A DNA stretch of 42,985 nucleotides from Clostridiales bacterium. GTDB taxonomy: Bacteria > Bacillota > Clostridia > Christensenellales > Aristaeellaceae. The DNA lies in assembly GCA_004557905.1 (NCBI GenBank), contig SFFH01000036.1, forward strand, positions 1 through 42,985. The letters are read 5' to 3'. Within the stretch, counting starts at the first letter, position 1, and every line of letters begins with the position of its first letter. This document shows positions 30,798 to 38,978 of the stretch, piece by piece. The notes under the pieces are model-generated. The model was not told the DNA's origin and did not search any database. It saw only the letters and a list, made by a program, of their open reading frames with translations. The position numbers and the translations under genes are program-made.

Positions 30798-32181
30798 ACA
30801 CCGCGTTCACACCTGCCAGTACATTCGCGCGCGAGCGGAAGTTGCGCTGCAGGTCGATGCGCCGCGCCCTGGTTTGCTCCTCGCGGTCGTAGCGCGCCGC
30901 GCGCGCAAGGAACAGCGACGGCTCCGCCTGACGGAAGCGGTAGATGCTCTGCTTCACGTCGCCCACCAGGAACAGCCCGTCCTCGCGCGCAAAGCTGCCC
31001 ACGATCGCCTCCTGAATGGCGCTGGAATCCTGGTACTCGTCGATGAACACATAGCGGTACTGCGCGTAAAGCGCCTCGCGCACCTCGTCGTGCGCAAGCG
31101 CCTCCAGCGCGCCGTGCTCCAGGTCGTCAAAGTCCATCAGCGCGCGCCGGCGCTTGGCCGCCGTGTAGAGCGCGTCGTAGGTGCGCACCAGCTCGCAAAG
31201 GCCGCGCAGCGGCGCCTGCGTCATCGCAAGATCGGACGCCGCATCCTCGAGGCTCACGCAAAGCAGCTCTCCCAGCGCCGCCACCGCCTTCTTCATGCCC
31301 TCGCGCCGCTGCTTCACCTGCCCGGCGATTTCCGCGTCAAAGACGTCGGTCTTCTTCTTTCTGCCCAGCGCGGTATAGGAGACGGACGCAAGCGCCGCCC
31401 GCAGCGGCGCATAGCCCTGCGCCGCTGCGCAAAGCAGCTCCTCCAGGAGCGCCGCGTCCTGCGCGCAGGCCGGGGCATAGTGCGCGGGGCCGCCCTCTCC
31501 CCGGCAGAGCGCGAGCGTCTCGCGCGCATCGGCAAGCAGCTGCTCCAGCTGCTCCGCCGCGTCGGACACCAGTAGGTGCACCGCTGGGCTGTCCGCCAGC
31601 GCGTCTGCGCCGCAGCCGCAGGAGGCGACCGCGCCGTCCAGCCAGGCCCACGGGTCGGGGCGCGTCATGATGAAGCCGTGCAGCGCCTGCGCCAGCTCAG
31701 CAAGCTGCTCCTGCGCAAAGCAGGCGTCCGCCGCCATAAAGTCCGCGCTGCCCACGTCATAGCAGGCGTAGAGCGCATCCTCCATCGCCTGCTGGGCCAG
31801 CACGCCGCACTCCTGCTCGTCGCCGATGCGGAACGCCGGGTCCACGCCCAGCGCCTGGAAGTGCTCCCGCAGCAGATTGCCGCAGAACCTGTGCAGCGTG
31901 GAGATGCTCGCGCGGGAGAGCGCCAGCACCTGCTCGCCCAGCTCCGGGCGCTCGCGCGCGGCCTGTTCCAGCGCGCTGCCGATGCGCAGGCGCATCTCGC
32001 CCGCCGCCGCGTTGGTGAACGTGACGATGAGCATCTGCTCGATCGGGCAGCCCTCCTTCACCAGCTGCACGATGCGCTCCACCAGCACCGCCGTCTTGCC
32101 CGATCCCGCCGCCGCACAGACGATGAGGCTGTGTCCCCGGTCTGTGATGGCGTCCTGCTGCTGCTGCGTCCAGTTCGGCAT
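30787..32181 (-). CDS. addA: ATP-dependent helicase/nuclease AddA, N-terminal part (frame-split)
   Basis: The 464-residue frame begins MPNWTQQQQDAITDRG, a standard AddA N-terminus. It holds the Walker A loop AAAGSGKTAVLVERI (about 23-37), IVTFTNAAAGEMRLRI, the STLHRFCGNLLREHF motif, FIDEYQDSSAIQ (motif II) and VGDVKQSIYRFRQAEP (motif III). It ends at TGA 30787-30789 right after NFRSRANVLAGVNAVFGD, in the middle of a conserved motif IV region. GGAGG lies eight bases before ATG 32181. No addB gene precedes it, though addB usually does. If the break is real, the protein loses motifs V-VI and the nuclease domain. Confidence 0.88.
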   Translation of the reverse strand: MPNWTQQQQDAITDRGHSLIVCAAAGSGKTAVLVERIVQLVKEGCPIEQMLIVTFTNAAAGEMRLRIGSALEQAARERPELGEQVLALSRASISTLHRFCGNLLREHFQALGVDPAFRIGDEQECGVLAQQAMEDALYACYDVGSADFMAADACFAQEQLAELAQALHGFIMTRPDPWAWLDGAVASCGCGADALADSPAVHLLVSDAAEQLEQLLADARETLALCRGEGGPAHYAPACAQDAALLEELLCAAAQGYAPLRAALASVSYTALGRKKKTDVFDAEIAGQVKQRREGMKKAVAALGELLCVSLEDAASDLAMTQAPLRGLCELVRTYDALYTAAKRRRALMDFDDLEHGALEALAHDEVREALYAQYRYVFIDEYQDSSAIQEAIVGSFAREDGLFLVGDVKQSIYRFRQAEPSLFLARAARYDREEQTRARRIDLQRNFRSRANVLAGVNAVFGD

Positions 32182-32295
32182 GGCCGTTTCCTCCTGTGTC
32201 TTGCTGCGTCCATTATACCATACGCCGCCGCGCGCGGGAAACCTCTTTTGTTCGCAGGTTCTAACCTGGAATTCCCTGATTTTTATCAGGATTTA

Positions 32296-32324
32296 TTGAC
32301 AGCCTCTTCACAAAGTCGTATAAT
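32296..32324 (+). promoter_or_regulatory. Promoter of the Tat-exported redox protein gene
   Basis: Perfect TTGACA (32296-32301), 17 bases and perfect TATAAT (32319-32324), 37 bases before the start codon. Confidence 0.92.
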
Positions 32325-32361
32325 GTATTCATCATCAGAACATTCAAGGAGGATTTGTTTT

Positions 32362-32988
32362 ATGATGCAGTCCCGTCGTGATTTCCTGAAGAACGTCGGC
32401 AAGGTTGCCGTCGCCGCTTCTGTCGCTTCCGCGCTTCCGCTGGGCGCCATGGCCGAGCAGACCGCTGAGCATCCTTACCCCTATGTGAAGCTCGACCCGG
32501 AGAAGGTCGCCGACCGCGCCTATGTCCGCTTCTCTGAGCTGGGCGGCTGCGCTGCGGGCGTCGTCGCCGGCGTGGTGGAGAGCCTGGCCGAGGAAGTCGG
32601 CGCGCCGTACACCACCTTCCCGGTCAAGATGTTCCAGAACGGCGCTGCCGGCTATGGCCAGAATTCCCTGTGCGGCTGCCTGGGCGGCGCTGCCGCGGCG
32701 ATCGGCCTGGTCTGCGAGGCCGCCGATTCCAAGGCCTGCCTCAAGGAGGTCATGGACTGGTACAAGACCAGCACCCTGCCGACCTATGACCGCGGCTCCG
32801 CGCCGGCGGTTGCGCAGGTCGTCCCGGGCTCCACGGAGTGCCGCGATTCCCTGATGGAGTTCTTCAAGGCGGTCCCGGAAATCAACTACGACATGAAGCA
32901 TCCGGATCGCATCAACCGCTGCGCCTGCCTGACCGCGGACGTCGCCCGCAAGACCGTCGAGGTGCTCAACGCCAAGTTCGGCGTGTAA
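32362..32988 (+). CDS. Tat-exported C_GCAxxG_C_C-type cysteine-rich redox protein
   Basis: The 208-residue protein begins with a twin-arginine signal, SRRDFLK at residues 4-10, then a hydrophobic stretch VAVAASVASALPLGAMA and a likely cleavage site before EQTAEH. The mature part has a cysteine pattern of the putative redox-active family named C_GCAxxG_C_C: GGCAAGVVAG, then CGCLGGAAAAIGLVC, then single cysteines in DSKAC, STEC and CAC. Tat export suggests folding or cofactor insertion in the cytoplasm. The family is poorly studied; electron transfer or metal or thiol chemistry is likely. AAGGAGG precedes ATG 32362. It is a single gene with a consensus promoter and a terminator at 33014. Confidence 0.82.
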   Translation: MMQSRRDFLKNVGKVAVAASVASALPLGAMAEQTAEHPYPYVKLDPEKVADRAYVRFSELGGCAAGVVAGVVESLAEEVGAPYTTFPVKMFQNGAAGYGQNSLCGCLGGAAAAIGLVCEAADSKACLKEVMDWYKTSTLPTYDRGSAPAVAQVVPGSTECRDSLMEFFKAVPEINYDMKHPDRINRCACLTADVARKTVEVLNAKFGV

Positions 32989-33013
32989 TCAAGCCAAAAC
33001 CGCATACATCAAC

Positions 33014-33043
33014 AGCCCGGCAAAGCGCTTGCTCTGCCGGGCT
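33014..33043. terminator. Terminator between convergent redox gene and cstA
   Basis: AGCCCGGCA (33014-33022) pairs perfectly with TGCCGGGCT (33035-33043). GATGCTTTTATG follows on the plus strand. T-tracts are weak, but position between two convergent gene ends supports the call. Confidence 0.7.
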
Positions 33044-33066
33044 GATGCTTTTATGAAAGAAGAAGA

Positions 33067-34731
33067 TCAGGCTTCCTTCGCCTTCAGGGCTTTGAGGCCG
33101 TCGAAGGTGATGATGAGCGCCAGGACGACCACAGGCACGATGATCACGCACTGCAGGCCCTCCTTGACCAGCACGCCGGTGCCGGCCATGAGCTTCATCA
33201 CGTTGCCGTAGAAGCTCAGCGCCAGCGAACTCATGGTCGCCGCCAGCATGAAGAACATCGGGAAGAGGAACATCCTGTTGCTGCGGCCGATGTGCTTGAA
33301 CCAGACCGCGCAGGCCAGGAACGCCGGCACCGCGACCAGCTGGTTCGCCGCGCCGAACAGCGGCCAGATGTTCTGGTAGCCCGCGCCGGTGAGCGCCGCG
33401 GACAGGCCGATGGTGATGGCGGTGGCCACATACTTGTTGCCCAGAACCTTGCTCACGCTCGGCGCAAAGCCCTCGAACATCTCCTGGAAGATCATGCGGC
33501 CCAGGCGGGTCGCGGTGTCCAGCGAGGTGAGGCAGAAGGCGGAGTAGGCCAGCGCGATGACCGTGGCGCTGGTCGCCTCCGGCAGGCCAATGACCGCCAC
33601 GAAGGAGGCGATGCCGTTGGCGAAGATCGCCGCGGGGCCGCTGCCCGCGCCGGCCAGCTCCTGGCCGCGCACGGAGCCGACCGCCACCAGCGCGATGACC
33701 GCCAACGCGCACTCGATGAGCATGCCGCCGTAGCCGACCAGCTTGGCATCGCCCTCATTGCGCAGCTGCTTGGAGGTGGTGCCGGAGGCGATCAGGCTGT
33801 GGAAGCCGGAGATCGCGCCGCAGGCGATGGTGATAAAGAGCACCGGGAAGAGCGGCTGGCCCTTGACGACAAAGCCGGTGAACGCCGGGAGCGTCATGTC
33901 CGGGCGCGCCGCGCCGATGCCCACGACGGACAGGATGATGATCGCGTAGAGCAGGAAGCTGTTGAGGTAGTCGCGCGGCTGGAGCAGAATCCACACCGGG
34001 GCGACGGACGCCACGAAAATGTACGCGAAGGTGACCGCGAGCCAGACGTTCTTGCCCACGTTCATCAGCGGGAAGCGGATGCCCAGATAGATGGTGCCGC
34101 ACAGCAGCGCCACGCCGACGATGGTGTTGACCACCAGGTTGTTGTTCTTGCGCTGCAGGATGCCGAAGGCAACCGCCAGCGGGATGAAGCACATGGACGC
34201 CATGGCGACCGAGCCCGCGGAGCGCGCGCTGGCGAGCGCCTGCTCCGTCTCCGCCTTGGGCACCGAGGCGAACGTGCCCGCCACGATGTCGGTGAACGCC
34301 GCCACCACCAGCAGCAGCACGAGGTAGACGAACACGTTGAAGATCATCTTGCACTTGTGGCCGATGTGCTGCTCGATGACCTCGCCGATGGTCTTGCCGT
34401 CGTGGCGGATGGAGGCAAACAGCGCGGAGAAATCCTGCACGCCGCCAAAGAAGATGCCGCCGATGACGATCCACAGCAGCACCGGGATCCAGCCGAAGAA
34501 GGCCGCGTTGATCGGGCCGGTGATCGGGCCGGCGCCGGCGATGGAGGCGAAGTGATGGCCGAGCACAACCGCTGTGCTGGTGGGCACATAGTCGCCGCCG
34601 TCGTTCTTCTCCACGGCCGGGGTCTTTCTCGTGGGGTCCACGCCCCACTTCTTGCACAGCCAGGCGCCGTAGGTCGCATACGCCACGACGAACAGCACGA
34701 GGCTGACCAGCAGGATGGCAAATCCGTTCAT
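33067..34731 (-). CDS. cstA: CstA-family carbon starvation / pyruvate or peptide transporter
   Basis: The 554-residue protein has about 15 membrane spans and CstA signatures: the N-terminal YATYGAWLCKKWGVDP, the conserved LGHHFASIAGAGPITGP (about 58-74), FGGVQDF, and the later GFHSLIASGTTSKQL. CstA proteins import peptides or, as in YjiY/BtsT, pyruvate, mainly during carbon shortage. AAAGGAG lies eight bases before ATG 34731. It follows the unknown protein gene at 34809 with a 77-base gap and is probably transcribed from the promoter at 35366-35394. The BtsSR-type sensor that controls some relatives is not in the window. Confidence 0.95.
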   Translation of the reverse strand: MNGFAILLVSLVLFVVAYATYGAWLCKKWGVDPTRKTPAVEKNDGGDYVPTSTAVVLGHHFASIAGAGPITGPINAAFFGWIPVLLWIVIGGIFFGGVQDFSALFASIRHDGKTIGEVIEQHIGHKCKMIFNVFVYLVLLLVVAAFTDIVAGTFASVPKAETEQALASARSAGSVAMASMCFIPLAVAFGILQRKNNNLVVNTIVGVALLCGTIYLGIRFPLMNVGKNVWLAVTFAYIFVASVAPVWILLQPRDYLNSFLLYAIIILSVVGIGAARPDMTLPAFTGFVVKGQPLFPVLFITIACGAISGFHSLIASGTTSKQLRNEGDAKLVGYGGMLIECALAVIALVAVGSVRGQELAGAGSGPAAIFANGIASFVAVIGLPEATSATVIALAYSAFCLTSLDTATRLGRMIFQEMFEGFAPSVSKVLGNKYVATAITIGLSAALTGAGYQNIWPLFGAANQLVAVPAFLACAVWFKHIGRSNRMFLFPMFFMLAATMSSLALSFYGNVMKLMAGTGVLVKEGLQCVIIVPVVVLALIITFDGLKALKAKEA

Positions 34732-34808
34732 AATGGTCGCTCCTTTGTTCCTTTTGTATCGTATCGATGAAGCGTACGGCGGGTGAGCGCCGCGCGGATC
34801 AGCTTGCC

Positions 34809-35333
34809 TTATTGCGCCCGCATCAGGCCGAGCAGATGCCTTTCCAGGTCCTTCGCGTCGCGGCTGGCATGCACGCAGCCGCCGCCAAGGTCCGCCGCCG
34901 CCGCGCGGCCCGTCGCCCAGCCGCGCAGGGAGAACCGGTAGTTTTTGCTGAATTTTGCTCTGCGCACGGCCCTGGCCGCCTCCGGCTCCACAGCTTCGGC
35001 AATCAGGATCAGCGTCAGCGTCGAGGCCATGTGCCCCTCGGGCGGGCAGCTCGCACCCGGATGCACCAGCTCCGGCTCCGCCTCGCGCGTCAGGAAGGTG
35101 AACCAGTCCTCCACCATCGCGGCCGTCAGCGTCTGCACCCGCAGGATCAGCGCGTGATCGTAGGCGTTGGCCTCCCAGAGCACATGCTTCTTGCTGAGCA
35201 CATATTTGGAGTTGAGCGCGCGAAGCTGCGCCAGGGCGTCCACCCTGCGCGAGACAATCTGTGCATCCCGCACCACGTCGTACGAGGCGGCCAGAGACGC
35301 CAGCAGCCGCTCAAAATATGCATCCGATTCCAT
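34809..35333 (-). CDS. Protein of unknown function upstream of cstA
   Basis: I do not recognise a family. The 174-residue protein has no signal peptide or membrane segment. Visible features are SKKHVLWEANAYDHALILRV, a central TREAEPELVHPGASCPPEGHMAST with one Cys and two His that might hold a metal or active site, and a basic stretch RRAKFSKNYRFSLRGWATGR. It begins with AGGAG six bases before ATG 35333, and its own promoter lies at 35366-35394. Being first in a likely operon with cstA it may help control or use the imported carbon source, but nothing in the sequence shows how. Confidence 0.7.
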   Translation of the reverse strand: MESDAYFERLLASLAASYDVVRDAQIVSRRVDALAQLRALNSKYVLSKKHVLWEANAYDHALILRVQTLTAAMVEDWFTFLTREAEPELVHPGASCPPEGHMASTLTLILIAEAVEPEAARAVRRAKFSKNYRFSLRGWATGRAAAADLGGGCVHASRDAKDLERHLLGLMRAQ

Positions 35334-35365
35334 GTTTTGCTCCTGTTTGCGCGAATTGCAAGCGC

Positions 35366-35394
35366 ATTATACCGCAAAAGTGAAAAACTGTACA
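35366..35394 (-). promoter_or_regulatory. Promoter of the unknown gene-cstA operon
   Basis: TGTACA (35394-35389), 17 bases and a perfect TATAAT (35371-35366) on the minus strand, 32 bases before the start codon. The 35334-35693 gap otherwise holds a terminator (35494-35515) and a family A repeat; I see nothing in 35395-35490. Confidence 0.65.
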
Positions 35395-35493
35395 GGCCTC
35401 ATTGCATCCCGTTCATGTATTTCGTCAGATTCACGAGCGGCCAGCGAGACATTTTGTCACCTTTTTACATGGTTATTTCTGCTCTATAAAAGA

Positions 35494-35515
35494 ACAGCGG
35501 CCCGAAAGCCGCTGT
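35494..35515 (-). terminator. Terminator of the parvulin/cyclophilin gene
   Basis: ACAGCGG (35494-35500) pairs with CCGCTGT (35509-35515), extended by an inner C-G pair. On the minus strand it is followed by TCTTTTAT. It lies downstream of the family A repeat that follows the same gene. Confidence 0.75.
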
Positions 35516-35555
35516 CAATATGAAGGTTTCAATTCCTGCTTGGCGAATCAAACCC

Positions 35556-35680
35556 GTTTCAATCGTAGGATGCTCCGCATCCTGCTCTGAAACTTCTTTT
35601 CTCATGTTGGGGCTACGTTGGGCTGCCGCCCAAACCTGCCTGAGGGATTTCATCCCTCAGACTCCCTTCTTCGCTTCGCG
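35556..35680 (-). repeat. 3'-UTR multi-hairpin repeat, family A copy 6
   Basis: From the stop of the fusion PPIase gene (minus strand): GCGAAGCGAAGAAGGGAG block, hairpin CTGAGGGAT/ATCCCTCAG (35640-35660), hairpin TTGGGC/GCCCAA and distal hairpin GTTTCA/TGAAAC (35556-35561 with 35588-35593), inner stem AGGATGC/GCATCCT. TTCTTTTCTC follows the distal hairpin on the plus strand. It is the copy closest to the apparent consensus. Confidence 0.85.
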
Positions 35681-35693
35681 TGCAGTAAGCCAC

Positions 35694-37691
35694 TCAGTCC
35701 TCCAGCTTGGTGAAGGTGTACTCCTGGCCGTAGGTCTCCACGTACACGGTGCGCATGGTCTGGTCGCTCATCGGCTTGTCGCTGCTGTTGGTCGGCTGGG
35801 AGGCGATCAGGTCGACCGTCTCCATGCCGCCGAGCACGAGGCCGAACGCCGCGTAGTCGCCGTCCAGATAATCGCTGTCCGCGTGCATGATGAAGAACTG
35901 GCTGCCGGCGGAGTCCATCGCGCTGGAGCGCGCCATGGAGAGCACGCCGCGGGTGTGGGAGAGGTTGTTCTCCACGCCGTTGGCGCTGAATTCGCCCTTG
36001 ATCGCATAGCCCGGGCCGCCGGTGCCGTTGCCCAGCGGGTCGCCGCCCTGGATCATGAAGCCCGGAATGACGCGGTGGAAGATCAGGCCGTCATAGAAGC
36101 TGCTGTTCGCCAAGGAGATGAAGTTGCCCACGGATTCCGGGGTCTGCTCCGGATACAGCTCGCCGTAGATGACAGAGCCGTCGTTCATCGCGATGGTGAA
36201 GGTCGGCTTCTTGCCCTCGACCGGGCAGACCGTCGCCAGCGCGGTGTTGTCGACCGCCAGCGCGTCCGCCTCGGCCATGTCCGTCATCGCGGCGGCCTTC
36301 ACATAGCCCTTGATCGTGGTGCCCGGCACCGCGACGAAGGCATAGCTTTCGCCGTCCACATCAATCCTGCCCAGCACGTCCAGCGTCGCGCCGGACGCCA
36401 GCTTGGCGACCGTGTCGCCCGCCGGCATGTCGGTCAGGTCGGTCTCCTCCGTGACGCCCGCATACGCGACGGTCGCCTCGACGGACTCGCCCACATAGAC
36501 GTTGAACAGCGGGCTCAGGTCGTTCATGACGATGTTCGCGTCGCCCAGCATGCCGTCGATGTACGCGGAATACGCGTCGTTCTGCTTGTTGGTGAGCGCC
36601 TCCTCCGTCTCGGCTTCCTTGCGGGTCTCAAAGTCCACCGTGCCGGCCGGGATATCCGCCGCGTACTTCAGGATGAAATAGCCGTAGTCGGTCACGATCA
36701 CGTCGCTCACGTCGCCGACATGCTCAAGCGCCATCGCGCCGGCCTTGAACTCGTCGCCGTACATCGTGCTGCCCTCCGCGATCGGATAGCCCAGCGCCAT
36801 CTGCTCCACCGTGGAGGAGTCCTCATTGTAGGCCTCCATCACGCTGGTGAAGTCCTCACCCGCGCGGATCTTGGCCAGCACGGCGTTCGCGCGGGCCAGG
36901 CCGGACAGGCTCAGCGGATCGGCGTCCTGCGTCTCGGCCAGGGTCGCCTCGTCCGGCGTCGCCTCCGCCTGCTCCTCGTCCATCGCGGTGAAGATGCAGT
37001 GCATCAGGCGCACGTTTTCCGGAGTGTAGAGGATGTCTTCCTCGGAGAGATAGGCGTTGATGAAGCTGTCCACATCGGCGTCATAGGTGGCCTTCTGCTC
37101 CTCCACCTTCGCGTCGTACGCCTGACGGACCTCCTCCTCGGTCACCTCGACGCCCTCGATGCCCAGCGCGTACAGGTGATCCAGCACGCCCTTGAGCTTC
37201 GCGCTCTCGTACAGGGTGTCGTAGGTGTAGCCGGCGGCCGCCAACTCCTCCGTCACGACGGATTCCACCTCGTCCTCGGAGACGCCGTAGCTGAGCAGGT
37301 ACTGCTTGTAGTAGCCCATCATCTCATCCAGCGCCGCCTTCGCCTGCGCCTGATAGCTCTCGTCCAGCTCCGGGGTCAGCACATAGCCGGTCTGCTCGGC
37401 ATGGCGCTCGGCGACGCGCTGGCTCAGCTTCATCTGTACGGTTTCCTGCGCGACGGAGTTCTGGAAATCGGTGTCGTACTTATCCATCTCGTAGCCGTAC
37501 TGCGCATAGTAGGCGATGTAGGAATCGAGCATCTCGTCGAATTCCTGCTTCACCTCGGACATCAGGACGCTCACCGCGCCGTCATAGGCGGTCGCCAGCA
37601 CGACGTCCTCGTCCTGCTCCGCCGCCGCGCACAGGCCGGTCAGGCTGAGCGTCAGCGCCAGCAGCAGGGCCAGCAGCTTCTTCATGTTCAT
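35694..37691 (-). CDS. Secreted dual-type peptidyl-prolyl isomerase: parvulin-like plus SH3-like plus cyclophilin
   Basis: The 665-residue protein starts at ATG 37691 (GGAGGG ten bases upstream). It has a signal peptide (LLALLLALTLSLTGLCAAA) without a proper lipobox. Residues about 30-230 resemble the SurA/PrsA N-terminal chaperone region, and about 210-380 a parvulin domain (VRLMHCIFTA, GDEFKAGAMALEHVGDVSDV, DYGYFILKYA). About 420-490 looks like a small SH3-type domain, and about 498-665 is a cyclophilin (FHRVIPGFMIQGGDP, MARSSAMDSAGSQFFIM). Both isomerase types catalyse proline bond rotation, so it probably folds exported proteins at the outer membrane face or in the wall. Fusion of two unrelated isomerase folds is unusual. 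Its promoter is at 37733-37761. Confidence 0.85.
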   Translation of the reverse strand: MNMKKLLALLLALTLSLTGLCAAAEQDEDVVLATAYDGAVSVLMSEVKQEFDEMLDSYIAYYAQYGYEMDKYDTDFQNSVAQETVQMKLSQRVAERHAEQTGYVLTPELDESYQAQAKAALDEMMGYYKQYLLSYGVSEDEVESVVTEELAAAGYTYDTLYESAKLKGVLDHLYALGIEGVEVTEEEVRQAYDAKVEEQKATYDADVDSFINAYLSEEDILYTPENVRLMHCIFTAMDEEQAEATPDEATLAETQDADPLSLSGLARANAVLAKIRAGEDFTSVMEAYNEDSSTVEQMALGYPIAEGSTMYGDEFKAGAMALEHVGDVSDVIVTDYGYFILKYAADIPAGTVDFETRKEAETEEALTNKQNDAYSAYIDGMLGDANIVMNDLSPLFNVYVGESVEATVAYAGVTEETDLTDMPAGDTVAKLASGATLDVLGRIDVDGESYAFVAVPGTTIKGYVKAAAMTDMAEADALAVDNTALATVCPVEGKKPTFTIAMNDGSVIYGELYPEQTPESVGNFISLANSSFYDGLIFHRVIPGFMIQGGDPLGNGTGGPGYAIKGEFSANGVENNLSHTRGVLSMARSSAMDSAGSQFFIMHADSDYLDGDYAAFGLVLGGMETVDLIASQPTNSSDKPMSDQTMRTVYVETYGQEYTFTKLED

Positions 37692-37732
37692 AGGTTGTAT
37701 TCCCTCCATTTTTCGTATTCACCATGGCCTTC

Positions 37733-37761
37733 ATTATACCTGCCGCGCAGGGAAAACGCAA
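37733..37761 (-). promoter_or_regulatory. Promoter of the fusion PPIase gene
   Basis: TTGCGT (37761-37756), 17 bases and a perfect TATAAT (37738-37733) on the minus strand, 42 bases before the start codon. Confidence 0.65.
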
Positions 37762-37799
37762 TGATTTGCTGAAATTGCCATGGATGCTTCATGTCCGGG

Positions 37800-38978
37800 T
37801 CACAATTCGTTCACAAACTCGCGGATGCGCTTCAGCGCTTCATTGAGGTTTTCCAGGCTCGTGGCGTACGAGCAGCGGATGTGCCCCTCGCCGGAGGCGC
37901 CGAAGGCCGTGCCCGGCACGCAGGCGACCTGCTTCTTTTCCAGCAGCCGCGTACAGAATTCGTCGCTGGTCAAGCCGGTCTTTTCAATCGAGGGGAAGAC
38001 GTAGAACGCGCCGCGCGGCTCAAAGCACGCAAGGCCCATGTCGTTCAGGCTCTCCACCATCAGCCTGCGGCGGCGGTCGTAGGAGCGCACCATGGTGCGC
38101 ACGTCCTCAAAGCCCGTCTCAAACGCGCGCCCCAGCGCCCTGTCCGCCGCGACCTGGCCCTGGATGGACGCGCAGAGCATCGTGTACTGGTGAATCTTGA
38201 ACATGGGGGCGAGCAGCTTCTTCGGGGCGCACGCGTAGCCCACGCGCCAGCCGGTCATGGCAAACGCCTTGGAGAAGCCGTTGAGCGTGATCGTGCGCTC
38301 GCGCATGCCCGGCAGGGAGGCGAACGCCGTGTGCTCGTGCCCGCCGTAGACCAGCTCGGAGTAAATCTCGTCAGAGACAGCGATGACGTCCGTCTCCTCG
38401 AGCACCTGCGCGATCTCCATGAGCTGCGCCTTGGTCATCACGCCGCCGGTCGGGTTGTTGGGATAAGGCAGGATGAGCGCCTTGGTCCTGTCCGTGAGGG
38501 CGGCCCTGAGCGCCTCAGGCGTGAGTGCGAAGCAGTCCGCAGCAAAGGTCTTCACCGGCACGGGCGTGCCACCGGCGAACGTGACCGCCGGCGCGTAGGA
38601 GACGTAGCTCGGCTCGGGGATGAGCACCTCGTCGCCGGGGCAGACCAGTGCGCGCATGGCCAGATCGATGCCCTCGCTCGCGCCGACGGTGACCAGAATC
38701 TCGTTGCTGGGCGAGTAGGTCACGCGGTAGCGCATGCGCAGGTACGCGGCGATCTTCTCGCGCAGGCTGAGCAGGCCCCAGTTGGAGGTGTACTGCGTCT
38801 GGCCGTCCTCGATGGACTGGATGGCCGCGTCGCGAATGGACCAGGGGGTGACGAAGTCCGGCTCGCCCACGCCCAGGGAGATGGCGCCCGGCATCTTCTG
38901 CACGATGTCAAAGAACTTGCGGATGCCGCTGGGCGGCACGTCCGCCACACGCCGGTTGATGATGCGCTCGTACTCCAT
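37800..38978 (-). CDS. Class I/II PLP-dependent aminotransferase
   Basis: The 392-residue enzyme has the AspC/PatA-type fold I layout: SLGVGEPDFVTP near the N-terminus, YPNNPTGG (172-179), DEIYSELVYGG (203-213) and the PLP lysine Lys237 in LNGFSKAFAMTGWRVGY. The C-terminal Arg of the substrate site is likely in GEGHIRCSYATSLENL. It transfers amino groups between amino acids and 2-oxoacids; the substrate (aromatic, alanine or aspartate type) cannot be read off. Its ATG overlaps the TGA of the Lrp-type gene by one base (TGATG at 38980-38976), so the two are translated together. Confidence 0.93.
   Translation of the reverse strand: MEYERIINRRVADVPPSGIRKFFDIVQKMPGAISLGVGEPDFVTPWSIRDAAIQSIEDGQTQYTSNWGLLSLREKIAAYLRMRYRVTYSPSNEILVTVGASEGIDLAMRALVCPGDEVLIPEPSYVSYAPAVTFAGGTPVPVKTFAADCFALTPEALRAALTDRTKALILPYPNNPTGGVMTKAQLMEIAQVLEETDVIAVSDEIYSELVYGGHEHTAFASLPGMRERTITLNGFSKAFAMTGWRVGYACAPKKLLAPMFKIHQYTMLCASIQGQVAADRALGRAFETGFEDVRTMVRSYDRRRRLMVESLNDMGLACFEPRGAFYVFPSIEKTGLTSDEFCTRLLEKKQVACVPGTAFGASGEGHIRCSYATSLENLNEALKRIREFVNEL

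Noticed and set aside
35531..35593. CRISPR-like GTTTCAAT / ATTGAAAC motifs
   Set aside because: The motif is part of the outer stem of the family A repeat; no regularly spaced array and no cas genes are present.
37600..37691. Lipoprotein signal in the PPIase fusion
   Set aside because: The residues before Cys (Thr-Gly-Leu) do not fit a lipobox; a normal signal peptidase I site after Ala-Ala-Ala is more likely.
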